A stretch of 52,501 bases of DNA from Duganella radicis (lineage in GTDB: Bacteria; Pseudomonadota; Gammaproteobacteria; Burkholderiales; Burkholderiaceae_D), in assembly GCF_009720825.1 (NCBI RefSeq), contig NZ_WNKY01000045.1, forward strand, positions 1 through 52,501. The letters run 5' to 3'. The position numbers and the translations under genes are program-made. The notes beneath the pieces were generated by a model that was given only the letters and a program-made list of their open reading frames with translations, did no database searches and was not told the origin of the DNA. Shown piece after piece: positions 1-8,785 of the stretch; the stretch's first letter is position 1; each line of letters opens with the position of its first letter.

Positions 1-1464
1 GCCGCGGCGGCCGCTGCGAGCGCGACGGCGCCAGCGGTTCCAGCCGCCGCAGCCGGGCAGGGCGCGGTCAGCTTCGGCGTCGATGGCGGCAAAGCCGCGC
101 CGGCCGCGCTTGGCGTCAAGATCTACACCGTGCCGAAGCCGACCGCCACCGACATCCCGCAACCGGTAGCCGCTGCCGCCGCGCCGGCCGCTGCGCCAAC
201 TAACGAGTCCGGCCGCCTGGAAGCCGCTTTGAAATCGGGCAAACTGCTGGTCATCCTGCCGCTGTTCGCCCTGCTGGGCCTGGGCCTGTCGTTCACGCCC
301 TGCGTGCTGCCGATGGTGCCCATTCTGTCCTCCATCATCGTCGGCGAGGGCGCGCAATCGAGCCGCAGCCGCGGCTTGCTGCTGTCGGTCACCTACGCGC
401 TCGGTATGGCGCTGGTCTACACCGCCCTCGGCGTTGCCGCCGGGCTGGCTGGCGAAGGCCTCGCCAGCGCACTGCAAAACCCCTGGGTACTGGGCGCCTT
501 CGCCCTGCTGATGGCCTTGCTGTCGCTGTCCATGTTCGGTTTCTACGAACTGCAAGTCCCGGCCGCCCTGCAAAGCAAACTGAGCACCGTCTCCAACCGT
601 CAGGCTTCCGGCAAGCTGGCCGGCGTCTTCGTGATGGGCGCCATCTCCGCTCTGATCGTCGGTCCGTGCGTGGCCGCGCCGCTGGCCGCCGCGCTGGTCT
701 ACATCAGCCAGTCGCGCGACATCCTGATCGGCGGCGGCGCGTTGTTCGCGATGGCGGTCGGCATGAGCGTGCCGCTGATTCTGGTTGGCATCTCCGCCGG
801 CGCGCTGCTGCCGAAAGCCGGCATGTGGATGGATTCGGTGAAGCGCTTCTTCGGCGTACTGATGCTGGCGGTCGGCTGGTGGCTGGTATCCCCAGTACTG
901 CCGGGCGCGGTGCAGATGATGGGCTGGGCCGCGCTGTTCGTCGGCTACGGCATGTACCTGCTGATGAATTCCGGCCAATGGCTGGCCAAATCGGTGGGCG
1001 TGATCGTCGCCGTGCTGGGCGTGTCGCAACTGGTGGGCGTGGTCAGTGGTAGCCGTGATCCGCTGGCGCCGCTGGCGCACCTGACCGGCGGCAAGACGCA
1101 CGAAGCGCCGCTGGCCTTCCAGCGCATCAAGACCGTGCAGCAGCTGGACGCCGTGCTGGCCCGGACCGGTGGCAAAACCGCCATGCTGGACTTCTACGCC
1201 GACTGGTGCGTGTCCTGCAAGGAAATGGAAAAACTCACCTTCGTCGATCCGCAAGTGCGCGCCAAACTGGCCAACAGCGTGCTGCTGCAAGTCGATGTCA
1301 CCGCCAACGACGACGACGACAAAGCCATGCTGAAACGCTTCGGCCTGTTCGGCCCGCCGGGCATCATCCTGTTCGACAAGACCGGCAAGGAAATCGCCAA
1401 CGCCCGCGTGATCGGCTTCCAGGATGCGGCGAAATTCACCGCATCCCTGTCGGCCCTGAACTGA
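1..1464 (+). CDS. dsbD: Thiol:disulfide interchange protein DsbD, 5' end missing
   Basis: DsbD carries electrons from cytoplasmic thioredoxin across the inner membrane to periplasmic disulfide isomerases and cytochrome c maturation factors. The frame is open from base 1, so the gene starts upstream of the window; a GTG at 130 is only an internal codon. What is visible is an Ala/Pro-rich linker, a multi-span membrane domain and a C-terminal thioredoxin domain. The two membrane cysteines sit in TPCVLPMVP (Cys codon 301) and GPCVAAPLA (Cys codon 667), and the thioredoxin motif is WCVSC (Cys codons 1207 and 1216). The N-terminal periplasmic domain lies outside. The gene ends at TGA 1462-1464, directly against the convergent gene at 1465. 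It fits the cytochrome c assembly and methionine sulfoxide repair genes later in the window. Confidence 0.95.
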   Translation, partial: AAAAAASATAPAVPAAAAGQGAVSFGVDGGKAAPAALGVKIYTVPKPTATDIPQPVAAAAAPAAAPTNESGRLEAALKSGKLLVILPLFALLGLGLSFTPCVLPMVPILSSIIVGEGAQSSRSRGLLLSVTYALGMALVYTALGVAAGLAGEGLASALQNPWVLGAFALLMALLSLSMFGFYELQVPAALQSKLSTVSNRQASGKLAGVFVMGAISALIVGPCVAAPLAAALVYISQSRDILIGGGALFAMAVGMSVPLILVGISAGALLPKAGMWMDSVKRFFGVLMLAVGWWLVSPVLPGAVQMMGWAALFVGYGMYLLMNSGQWLAKSVGVIVAVLGVSQLVGVVSGSRDPLAPLAHLTGGKTHEAPLAFQRIKTVQQLDAVLARTGGKTAMLDFYADWCVSCKEMEKLTFVDPQVRAKLANSVLLQVDVTANDDDDKAMLKRFGLFGPPGIILFDKTGKEIANARVIGFQDAAKFTASLSALN

Positions 1465-1998
1465 TCAGCCCTGCTGGCGCGGGCCGCCCCAGCCTTCGTG
1501 ACCGCCGTGGCCCCAGCCGCCGTGCATGCCATGGTGGCCGCGATGGCCACGGAAGCCGCCGCGCCCGCCGCCCAGGCCGTGCTCGTCAAACAGCGTCTGC
1601 TGCGCCGGGTTCAGCTGGGCGTAAAACGCGCCCACCGCCTTCACGCGGGTTTCCAGGAAAGCCTCGCGCTTCCTGGTCATCTCCAGCGCCAGGTTCAGGC
1701 GTTCCGGCGCGGTCAGCTTGTTCATCGGCTTGCGCTCCGGACGCTGGCCGTCCAACGCGGCCGGCTTGATGGCGGCTTGATACGTCGCCCAGGCCGACTC
1801 CTGTTGCGCGGTCAGCTTCAGCAGATCGTGCAAACGCGCCTGGCGCTTGGCGTACATATCGGCCATCTTGGCCTGCATCTGTTCCTTGGTCGGATGGGCG
1901 CCGTGCGGCTTGCCCGCCGGCTGGGTATCCTGTGCGTGGGCGGCGGCCATGCCCAGTACCGTAAAACCGATCAGTATGCTTTTGCGTAAGATGTTCAT
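1465..1998 (-). CDS. Spy/CpxP-like periplasmic protein (LTXXQ motif) with His/Gly-rich tail
   Basis: A 177-residue predicted exported protein. I chose the ATG at 1998 because it gives a clean signal peptide (MNILRKS, hydrophobic core, cleavage after AHA near residue 21) and has an AAGGAA ribosome binding site just upstream; the longer frame to 2055 adds an unlikely leader. Two LTxxQ-type motifs, LTAQQ (62-66) and LNPAQQ (129-134), place it with Spy/CpxP proteins, which are periplasmic chaperones or stress sensors that respond to envelope damage and metals. The last 38 residues are almost only Gly, His, Arg and Trp, with seven histidines, a plausible metal-binding tail. It is divergent from the two-component genes and convergent with dsbD with no gap. 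Function is inferred from the motif only. Confidence 0.8.
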   Translation of the reverse strand: MNILRKSILIGFTVLGMAAAHAQDTQPAGKPHGAHPTKEQMQAKMADMYAKRQARLHDLLKLTAQQESAWATYQAAIKPAALDGQRPERKPMNKLTAPERLNLALEMTRKREAFLETRVKAVGAFYAQLNPAQQTLFDEHGLGGGRGGFRGHRGHHGMHGGWGHGGHEGWGGPRQQG

Positions 1999-2174
1999 GG
2001 TCGTTCCTTCATGGTTGAGGTTTAAGTCATCGCAGTGATCTGCGCTGGTGACCATCTTCGCCCCCGAAGGTTGCTCTTACGTTGCTCTGGCCGAAGTTTT
2101 TGTATCCAGATGTTTCGCCGGCAAGAACGCCCTACGGCCATATACAAGACGATACAATAGCTTCATGGTCTTGC

Positions 2175-2918
2175 ATGGATAATGAGCGCATGGAACCGAC
2201 ATCTACAATTCTGATCGTTGACGACGATCGCGATATCCGCACCCTGCTGGCTGACTACCTCGAATCGAATGGCTACCGCGCCCTGTGCGCGGCCGACGGC
2301 GCCGCCATGTGGAAGCTGCTGGACGAAGGCCGTCCGGAACTGGTGGTCCTCGATCTCAACCTCCCCGGCGACGACGGCCTGACCCTGTGCCGCAAGCTGC
2401 GCGCCCACTCGACCCTGCCGGTGATCATGCTGACCGCCCGCAACGAGCCGCTGGACCGCATCCTCGGCCTGGAAATGGGCGCCGACGACTACCTGCCGAA
2501 ACCGTTCGAGCCGCGCGAACTGCTGGCCCGCATCCGCAGCGTCCTGCGCCGCAGCAACGCCATGCCGGTGGGCGTGGGCGCCGACAAGGCGCAGCAAATG
2601 AAATTCTCAGGCTGGACGCTGGACCTGACCGCGCGCCACCTGCTCAACCCGGACGGCATCGTCATCATGCTGTCCGGCGCGGAATTCCGCCTGCTCAAGG
2701 TTTTCCTTGAACACCCGAACCGCGTGCTCAACCGCGACCAGCTGTTGAACCTGACCCAGGGCCGCGATGCCGATCCCTTCGACCGCTCGATCGACATCCA
2801 GATCAGCCGCCTGCGCCAGAAGCTGGGCGAAGACGCGCGCATGCCGCAAATCATCAAGACGGTCCGTAACGGCGGCTACGTGCTGGCCGGCCAGGTGACG
2901 GTGGAGCCGCAGGCGTGA
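2175..2918 (+). CDS. OmpR-family DNA-binding response regulator
   Basis: A 247-residue two-component regulator. The receiver domain has the acidic pocket VDDD (15-18), the phosphoacceptor Asp about residue 60 in VLDLNLPG, and the conserved Lys in LPKPFEPREL. The C-terminal half is a winged helix ending GGYVLAG. The start is ATG 2175 or ATG 2190; neither has a strong ribosome binding site, and the longer frame to 2082 adds residues unlike the family. A TACAAT hexamer at 2153-2158 could be a -10, but no good -35 is seen. It overlaps the sensor kinase by 4 bases, so the two are translationally coupled. The adjacent efflux genes are its likely targets, as in BaeSR/MdtABC-type loci. Confidence 0.92.
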   Translation: MDNERMEPTSTILIVDDDRDIRTLLADYLESNGYRALCAADGAAMWKLLDEGRPELVVLDLNLPGDDGLTLCRKLRAHSTLPVIMLTARNEPLDRILGLEMGADDYLPKPFEPRELLARIRSVLRRSNAMPVGVGADKAQQMKFSGWTLDLTARHLLNPDGIVIMLSGAEFRLLKVFLEHPNRVLNRDQLLNLTQGRDADPFDRSIDIQISRLRQKLGEDARMPQIIKTVRNGGYVLAGQVTVEPQA

Positions 2919-4270
2919 GAGCTTTCCTCGGTTCGATGACCGGACGCGTGTTTCTGGTCCTGTTGCTGGGCATCGTCGCCTCGGCGGCGCTGACCCAGTG
3001 GCTGGCCGTCAACGAACGCACGCGCGCGCTGGAGCGCTACCGCGACTTCCACGCGCTGGAACGGGCCGAGCAGCTCATCACCACCGCCGACGTCATGCCG
3101 GAAAGCGCGCGCCCGACCTTCCTGGTCGCCGCCAGCCGCGGCACGGTGCGCCTGGAAATGAGCGACGTGCCGCAAGCGCAAGCCTTGCCGGCCACCGAAT
3201 TCTCCACCTCGCTGCAACAGCGCCTCGGCGAACGCTACAAGCTGGGCCCGCTGGCCGAGCACCCCATCGCCTGCGACCAGCCGCGCCAGACCACCAGCAT
3301 CTTCGCGCCGACGCAATGGCGCGGTACCTGCGAAACCATGAACGTGCAGCTGCATGACGGCCAGATCCTCAAGCTGTCCGTGCTGCCGCCGCGCCAGCCG
3401 CCGGCCTCGCCGCACAGCGAGCTGCTGTCGCTGCTGCCGTTCCTGCTCAGCATTGCCTTCCTGGCTTATCTGGTGGCGCGCATGACCATCAAGCCGCTCA
3501 AGCGCCTGGCGCAGGCCGCCAAGGACCTGGGCAACGACATCAACCACCCGCCGGTGGCGCTGAGCGGCGCTTCCGAAATCCGCCAGGCCAGCGCCGCCTT
3601 CAACGCCATGCAGGCGCGCATCCGCCAGCACATCACCCAGCGCACGCAAATGCTGGCGGCCATTACGCATGATTTGCAAACGCCGCTGACGCGCCTGCGC
3701 CTGCGGCTGGAAAAGGTCAACGACCCGGAATTGCAGCAGCGCCTGATCGACGACCTGTCGGCCATGCAGCAAATGGTCAAGGAAGGGCTGGACCTGGCGC
3801 GCAGCATGGACTCCACCGAAACCATGCAGGCACTGGACCTCGACGCGCTGCTCGACAGCGTATGCAGCGACGCCACCGACGTCGGCCAGCATGTCGAACT
3901 GCGCGGCCGCGCGGCGATGGCGCTGATGGGCCGGCCGATGGCGATCCGCCGCTGCCTGGTCAACCTGATCGACAACGCCGTCAAGTACGGCCACTACGCC
4001 AACGTCACCGTCGAACGGCTGGCCGGCGCGGCGCGCATTCGCATCCGCGATGGCGGTCCCGGCATCGCCCCGGACCAGATGGCGCGCGTGTTCGAACCGT
4101 TTTACCGCATCGAGACCTCGCGTTCGCGCGAGTCCGGCGGCACCGGCCTGGGGCTGACCATCGCCCGCAACATCGCCGAGCAGCATGGCGCCAACGTCAC
4201 CCTGTCCAACCACAAGGATGGCGGTTTGGAAGTGACGCTGGTGGTGCCCGAGTACTACGCCGGCAACTAA
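2915..4270 (+). CDS. Sensor histidine kinase (EnvZ-like architecture)
   Basis: A 451-residue membrane sensor kinase that should phosphorylate the regulator encoded just upstream. It starts at GTG 2915 inside the stop region of that gene. An N-terminal membrane helix (about 10-30), a periplasmic sensor loop and a second helix near 170-190 are followed by a HAMP linker. The H-box ITHDLQTPLTRL carries the phosphorylated His (about 252). The ATPase domain shows the N-box NLIDNAVKYG, the G1 box RDGGPGIAP and the G2 box GGTGLGLTIA, so all catalytic motifs are intact. The periplasmic loop gives no recognisable ligand domain, so the signal is unknown. Position suggests control of the efflux pump at 4396-8715. 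Confidence 0.93.
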   Translation: MRAFLGSMTGRVFLVLLLGIVASAALTQWLAVNERTRALERYRDFHALERAEQLITTADVMPESARPTFLVAASRGTVRLEMSDVPQAQALPATEFSTSLQQRLGERYKLGPLAEHPIACDQPRQTTSIFAPTQWRGTCETMNVQLHDGQILKLSVLPPRQPPASPHSELLSLLPFLLSIAFLAYLVARMTIKPLKRLAQAAKDLGNDINHPPVALSGASEIRQASAAFNAMQARIRQHITQRTQMLAAITHDLQTPLTRLRLRLEKVNDPELQQRLIDDLSAMQQMVKEGLDLARSMDSTETMQALDLDALLDSVCSDATDVGQHVELRGRAAMALMGRPMAIRRCLVNLIDNAVKYGHYANVTVERLAGAARIRIRDGGPGIAPDQMARVFEPFYRIETSRSRESGGTGLGLTIARNIAEQHGANVTLSNHKDGGLEVTLVVPEYYAGN

Positions 4271-4338
4271 CCAACACTACGCATAAAAAAGCGTCCGGCG
4301 GTAATACTGGTGCAGTTTTTCTCGTAGATACTATGCGA

Positions 4339-4370
4339 CAATATTTCGCCCTATCACGGCGGCAATATTT
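4339..4370 (+). promoter_or_regulatory. Direct repeat upstream of the efflux operon, possible response-regulator site
   Basis: The 8-mer CAATATTT occurs at 4339-4346 and again at 4363-4370, a start-to-start spacing of 24 bases (a little over two helical turns), in an AT-rich gap of otherwise GC-rich sequence. OmpR-family regulators bind direct repeats, and the encoded regulator lies two genes upstream. A TACTAT hexamer at 4329-4334 could be a -10 for the adaptor gene, without a convincing -35. The regulatory role is inference. Confidence 0.35.
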
Positions 4371-4395
4371 TCCGACGTAAAAATTATTATTAAAA

Positions 4396-5562
4396 ATGAA
4401 AAAATCTTCCTTAGCATTACTGGTTGGTGCGATCGTGGTGGTAGGCGGCGGCATCTGGACCATGACGCATCAGGGCGCCGCACCAGCCGGCGGCCAAAAG
4501 CCACTGGCCGGCGGCCCACAAGGCCCGACCACGGTCAGCATCATTGCGCCGAAAAAGCAGGATGTGCCGGTGGTATTGCAAGCCAATGGCACCGTGACGC
4601 CGATCAGCACCGTGGACTTGCATCCGCAAACCACCAGCACCATCGCCAAGGTCCACATCAAGGAAGGGCAATTCGTTAAATCCGGCGAGCTGATGTTCAC
4701 ACTGGACGACCGCAGCGAGCGCGCCAACATGGACAAGGCCAACGCCCAGGTCGAACGTGACCGCGCCGCGCTGGCCGACTACGAGCGCCAGTACCGGCGC
4801 TCGCTGGAACTGCTGGAGAAAAAATTCATCGCCCAGGGCGCGGTCGACACCCTGAAAAGCCAGGTCGACTCCGCCCGCGCGCTGCTGAACGCCGACATCG
4901 CCGCCGCCCGCTCGGCCGGTGTGGACGCCAGCTACACCGCCATCCGCGCGCCGATGACCGGCCGCGTCGGCGCCATCAACGTCTATCCGGGCAGCCTGGT
5001 GCAGATGACCACCTCGCTCACCACCGTCACCCAGCTCGACCCGATCACCGTCGCCTTCACCCTGCCGGAAACCTCGCTGGCCGGCCTGATGGCGGCCCAG
5101 CGCCAAGGCGCGGTGCCGGTGCAGGTCACGCTGGACAATTCCAGCGTCGCCCTGAACGGCAAGCTCAGCTTCATTGACAACACGGTCGACCCGGTGGCCG
5201 GCGTGATCCGCGTGAAAGCCGAGTTCGACAACAGGGACACCACCCTGTGGCCGGGCCAGTACGTCAACACCAAACTGATCTCCCACGTGCTAAAAGATGC
5301 GACGGTGATCCCGCAAAACGCTATCATTAGCAATACCCGCGGCACCTTCATCTATGCGGTGGACAAAGACCAGTCCGCCAAAGTGGTCAATATCAAGCGC
5401 TTGTACGCCTTTGGCGAAAGCGCGGCCGTGTCCGGCCTGAACGGTGATGAACAAGTAATCGTCGACGGCAAGCAAAACCTGCGGCCGGGCGGCAAAGTGC
5501 GCATCGCCGCGGCCGACAAGCCTGCCGATGCCAAGCTTGATGGATCTAAGCAGAAAGGCTAA
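4396..5562 (+). CDS. RND efflux periplasmic adaptor (membrane fusion protein)
   Basis: A 388-residue adaptor that links an inner-membrane RND pump to an outer-membrane channel. It has an N-terminal membrane anchor (about residues 5-24) and a Gly/Pro-rich spacer. The biotinyl-lipoyl half with VHIKEGQFVKSGE and its partner half RAPMTGRVGAINVYPG flank a coiled-coil hairpin (about 105-165). A beta-barrel domain and membrane-proximal domain follow (INNA-like PQNAI segment near 300). No lipobox Cys is present. It is followed after 3 bases by the permease gene. No outer-membrane factor gene is nearby, so the pump must use a TolC-like channel encoded elsewhere. Substrates cannot be read from sequence; the MdtA/AcrA family usually exports drugs, bile salts or solvents. 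Confidence 0.92.
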   Translation: MKKSSLALLVGAIVVVGGGIWTMTHQGAAPAGGQKPLAGGPQGPTTVSIIAPKKQDVPVVLQANGTVTPISTVDLHPQTTSTIAKVHIKEGQFVKSGELMFTLDDRSERANMDKANAQVERDRAALADYERQYRRSLELLEKKFIAQGAVDTLKSQVDSARALLNADIAAARSAGVDASYTAIRAPMTGRVGAINVYPGSLVQMTTSLTTVTQLDPITVAFTLPETSLAGLMAAQRQGAVPVQVTLDNSSVALNGKLSFIDNTVDPVAGVIRVKAEFDNRDTTLWPGQYVNTKLISHVLKDATVIPQNAIISNTRGTFIYAVDKDQSAKVVNIKRLYAFGESAAVSGLNGDEQVIVDGKQNLRPGGKVRIAAADKPADAKLDGSKQKG

Positions 5563-5565
5563 GCG

Positions 5566-8500
5566 ATGAACCTTTCCGAGTTGTGTATCCGCCGTCCGGT
5601 GATGGTGGTGCTGCTGTCGGCCACCCTGATCCTGGCCGGCGTGCTGTCCTACTTCTACATCCCGGTGGCGGCCCTGCCTAGCTACAACACGCCGGTGATC
5701 AACGTCTCGGCCGACCTGCCGGGCGCCTCGCCGGACACCATGGCGTCCTCGGTGGCGCTGCCGCTGGAGAAACAGTTCTCCACCATCGCCGGCCTGGCCC
5801 TGATCACCTCCACCAACACGCTGGGCAACTCCTCGCTGACCCTGGAATTCGACCCCAGCGTCAACGTCAATGAAGCGGCGGTCGACGTGCAGGCGGCGCT
5901 GCTGCGCGCGCAACGCCAGCTGCCGATCGAGATGACCGACCTGCCGTCCTACCGCAAGGTCAACCCGGCCGACGCGCCGGTGCTGTTCATGACCATGAAC
6001 TCGCCATCGCTGACGCTGTCCGAGCTGAACGACTACGCCGAAAACCTGATCGCGCCATCGCTGTCCACGCTGCCGGGCGTGGCGCAGGTCTCGGTCAACG
6101 GCCAGAAGCGCTTTGCCGTGCGCATCCGCGCCAAGTCCGACCTGATGAACGCCCGCAACCTGACGCTGGACGAGTTGCAGCAAGCGATCAAGTCGGCCAA
6201 CGCCAACACGCCGCTGGGCATCCTGGACGGCCCGGCCCAGACCCTGACCATCACCGGCAACGCCCAGCTGATGAAGGCCAGCGACTACGCCAACCTCATC
6301 ATCGCCATGCGCAACGGCGAACCGGTGCGCCTGAAAGACGTGGCCGAGGTGCAGGACAGCTTCCAGTCGACCAAGGCGGCCGGCAGCTACAACGGCGAGC
6401 GCTCCATCGTGCTGCTGGTGCAGCGCCAGCCGGACGCCAACACCGTGCAGGTGGTGGACGGCGTGCGCCGCCTGCTGCCGCAGTTCAAGGCCCAGCTGCC
6501 GGCCTCGATCAACATCAACCTGGTCAACGACCGCTCGGTGTCGATCCGCGAGGCGATTCACGACGTCAACCTGACCCTGCTGCTGACCGTGGGGCTGGTG
6601 GTGATGGTGATCTTCCTGTTCCTGCGCCGCGCCGCCGCCACCTTCATCCCGGCGATCACCATGCCGATCTCGCTGCTGGGCGCGCTGGCGCTGCTGTACG
6701 CGTTTGGCTACTCGCTGGACAACGTGTCGCTGTTGGGGATTACCTTGGCCGTGGGCCTGGTGGTGGACGACGCCATCGTGGTGCTGGAAAACATCGTGCG
6801 CCACATCGAGATGGGCAAGCGGCCGCTGGAGGCCTCGCTGGTGGGCGCGAAGGAGATGGGCTTCACCATCGTCTCGATTTCCGTGTCGCTGGTGGCGGTG
6901 TTCATTCCGATCTTCTTCATGCCGGGCGTGATCGGCCTGATGTTCCATGAATTCGCCGTGGTGGTGGCGCTGTCCGTGCTGGTGTCGGCGGCGGTGTCGC
7001 TGATGCTGGTGCCGATGCTGGCCAGCCGCCTGCTGCCGGCCGACGCCATCGATCCCGAGCACGACAAGGGCAACTTCATCGGCCGCTGGTTCGAGGCCGG
7101 TTTCGGCGCGCTGCGCAACTTCTACAGCCGCACGCTGGACGTGGCGCTGGCACATCGCTACATCGTGCTGGTGGCCGCGCTGGGCACCTTCGCGCTGACG
7201 GCGGTGCTGTACATCACCATCCCGAAAGGCTTCTTCCCCGAGGAGGACCTGGGCCAGATCCGCGTCAATACCGAAGCCTCGGAAGACATCTCCTCGTCGG
7301 CGCTGCTGGAACTGCAAGAGAAAGTGGCGGCCGTCATCAAGGCCGATCCCAACGTGCAGGACGTGACCTCCTTCGTCGGCGGCGGCAACACCGGCCGCAT
7401 GTTCCTGGTGCTCAAGCCGCGCAACCAGCGCGCCAAGATGCCGCAAGTGCTGGACAGCCTGCGCAAGGCCACCAGGCAGGTGGCGGGCATCTCGGTCTAC
7501 CTGAGCCCGGTTCAGAACTTGCAGCTGGGCGGGCGCCAGTCCAAGTCGCGCTACCAGTACACACTGCAATCGGTCAGCCCGGGGGCGCTGAACGAGTGGG
7601 CCGATAAATACATGGAGCGCATGCGCGCCGACAGCGATTTCCGCGACGTCACCAGCGACTCGCAGAACAAAGGCCTGCAAGCCTCGCTCAAGATCGACCG
7701 CGACAAGGCCAACAACCTCGGCGTGGCGATCGGCGACATCCGCACCGCGCTGTATCTGGCCTTCGGCGAGCGCCAGGTCTCGACGATTTATTCGCCGGCG
7801 GCCAGCTACTACGTCATCCTGGAGGCGGCCGACGCCGACCGCCAGTTCGACAGCGCGCTGACCCGCATTTCGGTGCGCAACAAGACCGGCCAGCTGGTGC
7901 AGCTGTCCAGCTTTGCCACTGTCGAACGCACCATCGGCCCGACCGCCGTCAACCACCAGGGCCAGTTGCAAGCCATCACGCTGTCGTTCAACCTGGCGCC
8001 GGACGTGCCGCTGGGCGTGGCCACCGCCAAGATCGACAGCTGGGCGGCCGACATGCACCTGCCGCCATCCATCATCACCAACTATGGCGGCGATGCGGCG
8101 GTGTTCCAGAGTTCGCAGGGCAGCCAGCTGATCCTGATCATCGCCGCGCTGGGCGTGATCTATGTACTGCTGGGCGTGCTGTACGAGAGCTACATCCACC
8201 CGCTGACGATTCTGGCCGGCCTGCCGTCGGCGGCGGTGGGCGCGCTGATCACGCTGCGGCTGTTTAATCTCGACCTGACCATGATCGCCATCATCGGCAT
8301 CCTGATGCTGATCGGTATCGTGAAAAAGAACGCCATCATGATGATCGACTTTGCGCTGGACGCGCAGCGCAACCAGGGCATGTCGCCGGAGAAGGCCATC
8401 CACGAAGCCTGTATCCTGCGCTTCCGTCCGATCATGATGACCACCATGGCGGCGCTGATGGGCGCCTTGCCGATCGCGCTGGGCCTGGGCGCCGGCGCCG

Positions 8501-8715
8501 AGCTGCGCCAGCCGCTGGGTCTGGCGGTGGTGGGCGGCTTGATCTTCTCGCAAGTGATCACGCTGTACATCACCCCGGTGATCTATCTGTTCCTCGACAA
8601 ATACAGCGGCACCGGTCCGATGCTGGACGAGGAAATCGCCGCCGACAAGGCTATCCCGGCCGTCAAGCACGACCATGTGCAACCGGTACCGCTGAAAGCC
8701 GTGAACAAGCATTGA
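5566..8715 (+). CDS. RND efflux transporter permease subunit
   Basis: A 1049-residue inner-membrane drug/proton antiporter of the HAE1 (AcrB/MdtB/MdtC) type, full length for the family. It begins with the typical short cytoplasmic start NLSELCIRRPVMVVLL and first membrane helix. Two large periplasmic porter domains separate two sets of membrane helices. The proton-relay pair of adjacent Asp residues is seen in LVVDDAIVVLEN at about residue 400, and the second-half motif GIVKKNAIMMIDFA is intact. It starts ATG 5566 three bases after the adaptor stop. A long open frame on the opposite strand is a codon-bias shadow. Closest resemblance by eye is to MdtB/MdtC-like single-permease systems. Confidence 0.95.
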   Translation: MNLSELCIRRPVMVVLLSATLILAGVLSYFYIPVAALPSYNTPVINVSADLPGASPDTMASSVALPLEKQFSTIAGLALITSTNTLGNSSLTLEFDPSVNVNEAAVDVQAALLRAQRQLPIEMTDLPSYRKVNPADAPVLFMTMNSPSLTLSELNDYAENLIAPSLSTLPGVAQVSVNGQKRFAVRIRAKSDLMNARNLTLDELQQAIKSANANTPLGILDGPAQTLTITGNAQLMKASDYANLIIAMRNGEPVRLKDVAEVQDSFQSTKAAGSYNGERSIVLLVQRQPDANTVQVVDGVRRLLPQFKAQLPASININLVNDRSVSIREAIHDVNLTLLLTVGLVVMVIFLFLRRAAATFIPAITMPISLLGALALLYAFGYSLDNVSLLGITLAVGLVVDDAIVVLENIVRHIEMGKRPLEASLVGAKEMGFTIVSISVSLVAVFIPIFFMPGVIGLMFHEFAVVVALSVLVSAAVSLMLVPMLASRLLPADAIDPEHDKGNFIGRWFEAGFGALRNFYSRTLDVALAHRYIVLVAALGTFALTAVLYITIPKGFFPEEDLGQIRVNTEASEDISSSALLELQEKVAAVIKADPNVQDVTSFVGGGNTGRMFLVLKPRNQRAKMPQVLDSLRKATRQVAGISVYLSPVQNLQLGGRQSKSRYQYTLQSVSPGALNEWADKYMERMRADSDFRDVTSDSQNKGLQASLKIDRDKANNLGVAIGDIRTALYLAFGERQVSTIYSPAASYYVILEAADADRQFDSALTRISVRNKTGQLVQLSSFATVERTIGPTAVNHQGQLQAITLSFNLAPDVPLGVATAKIDSWAADMHLPPSIITNYGGDAAVFQSSQGSQLILIIAALGVIYVLLGVLYESYIHPLTILAGLPSAAVGALITLRLFNLDLTMIAIIGILMLIGIVKKNAIMMIDFALDAQRNQGMSPEKAIHEACILRFRPIMMTTMAALMGALPIALGLGAGAELRQPLGLAVVGGLIFSQVITLYITPVIYLFLDKYSGTGPMLDEEIAADKAIPAVKHDHVQPVPLKAVNKH

Positions 8716-8736
8716 GCGGCCACAAGCCGGACTGAA

Positions 8737-8783
8737 GATCGTCTCTTTATCATGGACAAGTTGTCCACGATAAAGAGGCGATC
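8737..8783 (+). promoter_or_regulatory. 47-bp near-perfect palindrome covering the ribosome binding site of the next gene
   Basis: Two 23-base arms flank a single central base. The core reads TGGACAA-g-TTGTCCA, extended outward by GATAAAGAG and CGATC on the right arm and their complements on the left. Only two positions fail to match. The ribosome binding site AAGAGG of the next gene (about 8773-8778) is inside the right arm, two to three codons before ATG 8786. As RNA this would be a strong hairpin hiding the ribosome binding site; as DNA it looks like a dimeric repressor operator. A run of T after the stem is absent, so it is not a classical terminator for the efflux operon. Confidence 0.7.
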
Positions 8784-8785
8784 AG

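Noticed and set aside
5290..8712. 1140-codon open frame on the minus strand opposite the RND permease
   Set aside because: It is a composition shadow: rich in His, Arg, Gln and Asp as expected from the complement of GC-biased codons, with no recognisable domain, while the plus-strand permease is unambiguous.
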